Shown piece after piece: positions 61,923 to 64,000 of a stretch of 64,000 bases of DNA. Positions within the stretch are counted from its first letter, which is position 1; each line of letters opens with the position of its first letter. Source of the DNA: an uncultured Verrucomicrobiota bacterium (GTDB lineage Bacteria > Verrucomicrobiota > Verrucomicrobiia > Limisphaerales > UBA9464); contig CAIXUG010000052.1 of assembly GCA_903922605.1 (NCBI GenBank), positions 1 through 64,000 of the forward strand, given 5' to 3'. The notes under the pieces are model-generated. The model did no database searches. It was given only the letters and a program-made list of their open reading frames with translations, and was not told the origin of the DNA. The translations under genes were made by a program, and so were the position numbers.

Positions 61923-64000
61923 CTATTCGGTCAACCGGGCGCGGTAGAATTCTTGGGCCGAACCGGGCGCGGGCTGGTTGGTGAAATCGCGGTGCAGGCT
62001 CAGGGGGGAGTTGGTGAGCCAGGGGCTGAGCTGGTTGGGCAACGGACCGCGCTCCAGCACCAAGGTGCCTGCGTGGCCGCTGTCCCAATGGAGCGGGTAG
62101 CTCCCGTCTGCCGACTGACTCAGGATCAGATCCGTGGTGGTGTCATGCCAGATGGCGAAGCGGCCGGCTTCCACGTCACCCATGCCGTAAAAGAGTCCGG
62201 CCACGAACAGGTCATGCCCCTGCCATTGCAGCGCGTTCACCGTCTTGTCCCCAAACGTCTGCCCAATGGGCTCCCAGATGGTTTGATGACGCACCCAGGC
62301 CTCGGAAGTGTTCGGGTTGAGGCTGCCGCACACCGCGATGGTGCCATCCTCCCGGACGGCAACGGTCGATGGGGCCACCAAACCCAGCCCATCCGCCAGG
62401 GATTGCCAGCCGGTGGCGGTCCAAAGAGCCACGCCACGGGCTGCGATGCCGCCGATGTTGGTGAATGAGCCGACAACCACCAGGTCGTTGCCCCGGCGGG
62501 CAAAGGCGCTAATGGGGCCATCGGGCGCGGGCGTTACAGGCTGCCAGGCGATTCCGTCCCAGCGGGCCAGATTGGTAACGGGCAGGCCGGCGATGGTTTT
62601 GAACGCCCCACCGGCCACCGGCTGCCCGCCGAACAGGTCCAGAGCCTGCAGGGCGCCGTTCCCAAAATATCCGCCGAGCCGCTCCCAGGCGGCATTTTGC
62701 CAACGGGCCACCGCGACGGGCTTGCCCGTCATGGCATCATCGGTGCCGCTGACATAGATGGTTTCGCCATCGGCCGCCAAAGCGGTCGAGGATTTTATGT
62801 TGAGCGTCATTGGCGCGGTGAAAGCCACCCAATTGGTACCCTCCAGACGGGCCACCAAGTTTGCACCGGCGGGCGTCGTCGGACTCCGGCTTGCCTGGCG
62901 GTAAATGTGGGCGGGCGTGGCGACAGTCCGGTTCCCCAATGTCAGGTTTGCCCCTGGCTCCGGAGGGGAGACGCCCAGCGTTTTCAGAAAGAATCCATCC
63001 CAGACAAAACCATAGGTGCCCGGATAATTTCGCACTCCGCCCGAGACCGACAAAATCATGCCGGACGGGGATGCCTTGACGTCGTTGACAATGTCAAAAG
63101 AAGCCAGTCCATTGCCATGCAGCCACCAGTCGTGCCCGTCGAACTGCCAGAGGGCGTGGTTGAGGTTGCCGTTGGTCAGGCCGAACTCAAGGGGCAGGAA
63201 GCTGATGATGAACAGCTCATCCCGGGTTGCCACTAGCGCCGGGGCGCCGGTGTGTGCAACGCCTGGGGCGTACTCTACCGGGCGCCATTGTCCATCCGTC
63301 AGACGAGCCACTCCGAAAAGGGGGTGGGTGAGGCCTTCCAGGCTGAAACCGGAGCCGGCGACATAGATGTCTCCTTGGAAAACCGCCAGTGAACTGGCCG
63401 TGCCGGTCAGCTTGGAGCTGCCATAGGGCTCCCAATGGTCGCCGGTCCAGGCCAGCACCGCAGCATTGGTGATGGAACTGACGGCGGCAATCAGCCTGCC
63501 ACCGTACCAGACCAGATCCTTGATCTGGCGAAAAGCCAGGTCCTCGCCGGATATGGGACCCAATTGCGACCAGACCGTCCCGTCCCAGTGCCAGACGGTG
63601 GCCGGTTGTACGTCGCTTTCCGCGATTCCGGCAAACAGGCCGCCTTCGGTCGCAGACAGCTTGACGACTTTGCCCGGAACTCCCCCGCCCAGCGCTTCCC
63701 AGTTGGTGCCATTCCAGCGTGCCACATTGGTGGCGGTGTTTCCTGGTCCGGCCACGAATTCACCGCCCGCGAGCAGCCCGACGCCATCAACGGTCAACGT
63801 GAGCATGCTGCCCGCCACTGCCGGAAGCACCACGGATTGGCCACCGGGGTTCACCTGGGTGACAGAATTGGTGCCGGGCAGACCCGCGAGCCAGGTGACT
63901 CCGTCCGAGCCGACCAAGTCCACGGGCGGGCGGGCGGATAGAGCGGTCCAATGATGGCCGTCCCAGCTCCCCACCGAAACGCCCGAGGAATTTGGGTTGA
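61923..64000 (-). CDS. Large beta-propeller protein with VARWxGxxWxxLG repeats (partial)
   Basis: At least 692 residues; the frame continues past the right edge, so the true start and any signal peptide are outside. Repeats of the form N(L/V)ARWDGxxWxxLGGG and GxxLFVAGxFxxxxG indicate kelch-like or galactose-oxidase-like propeller blades, as in secreted proteins with delta-60-like repeats. The end (LHWDSGHAGTLVLERGPLPN, then SAQEFYRARLTE) is a common C-terminal module of verrucomicrobial secreted proteins. It is 36 bases upstream of the HEAT/cytochrome gene and may be in the same operon. Confidence 0.72.
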   Translation of the reverse strand, partial: NPNSSGVSVGSWDGHHWTALSARPPVDLVGSDGVTWLAGLPGTNSVTQVNPGGQSVVLPAVAGSMLTLTVDGVGLLAGGEFVAGPGNTATNVARWNGTNWEALGGGVPGKVVKLSATEGGLFAGIAESDVQPATVWHWDGTVWSQLGPISGEDLAFRQIKDLVWYGGRLIAAVSSITNAAVLAWTGDHWEPYGSSKLTGTASSLAVFQGDIYVAGSGFSLEGLTHPLFGVARLTDGQWRPVEYAPGVAHTGAPALVATRDELFIISFLPLEFGLTNGNLNHALWQFDGHDWWLHGNGLASFDIVNDVKASPSGMILSVSGGVRNYPGTYGFVWDGFFLKTLGVSPPEPGANLTLGNRTVATPAHIYRQASRSPTTPAGANLVARLEGTNWVAFTAPMTLNIKSSTALAADGETIYVSGTDDAMTGKPVAVARWQNAAWERLGGYFGNGALQALDLFGGQPVAGGAFKTIAGLPVTNLARWDGIAWQPVTPAPDGPISAFARRGNDLVVVGSFTNIGGIAARGVALWTATGWQSLADGLGLVAPSTVAVREDGTIAVCGSLNPNTSEAWVRHQTIWEPIGQTFGDKTVNALQWQGHDLFVAGLFYGMGDVEAGRFAIWHDTTTDLILSQSADGSYPLHWDSGHAGTLVLERGPLPNQLSPWLTNSPLSLHRDFTNQPAPGSAQEFYRARLTE

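Overview
The window looks like chromosomal DNA from a GC-rich Gram-negative member of the PVC group, most likely Verrucomicrobiota. The signs are two PEP-CTERM sorted proteins, a GspG/DUF1559-type pseudopilin, several very large secreted repeat proteins (FG-GAP/UnbV, LamG, SBBP and NHL propellers), a HEAT/cytochrome c protein of the kind common in PVC bacteria, a DUF2723 glycosyltransferase-like membrane protein with TPRs, and short, often Shine-Dalgarno-poor leaders. The taxonomic call is inference from gene content; there is no rRNA in the window.

Layout. 1-135 is the end of an IS630-type element. 200-8217 (mostly + strand) holds a PEP-CTERM protein, a LeuC-type dehydratase, a lipoprotein oligopeptidase overlapping a methyltransferase, a tandem pair of two-motif aspartyl proteases and a DUF2721 protein. 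8225-17896 (- strand) holds purC, an ArsR-methyltransferase fusion regulator and two giant secreted proteins. 18076-20865 is metK-ahcY, the two central genes of the SAM/SAH cycle, behind a sigma70-like promoter overlapped by an imperfect palindrome. 21312-28985 (-) holds a second PEP-CTERM protein, hemL and a three-gene glycan locus. 29102-37172 holds a flavodoxin, a pseudopilin, smc with two DnaA-box-like sites upstream, and uvrB. 37173-40140 is lower in GC by eye and carries a DcuC-like transporter and a membrane TPR protein. 40141-48000 holds an Ate1-like transferase, a phosphotransacetylase split into two genes, a rhodanese, DegP, a zinc-ribbon coiled-coil protein and panC. 48136-54193 holds an SBBP protein and an ECF-sigma module. 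54236-55062 is a complete IS5-family (IS427-group) element. 55120-64000 (-) holds an NHL protein, a Spy-like protein, a LysE-pssA-psd phospholipid operon, a HEAT/cytochrome c protein and a partial propeller protein running off the right edge.

How it fits together. Housekeeping functions (SAM cycle, purine, haem, pantothenate, acetate/acetyl-CoA, phosphatidylethanolamine synthesis, DNA repair and chromosome segregation) are interleaved with envelope and secreted proteins. No CRISPR, toxin-antitoxin, phage or recognisable defence locus was seen, and no tRNA or rRNA.

The most unusual content is between the genes. The intergenic gaps carry at least six different families of inverted repeats and hairpins, some with compensatory stem changes, plus tracts of short degenerate words that often occur as facing, complementary pairs. 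These explain most of the longer gaps and are the best candidates for something poorly described.
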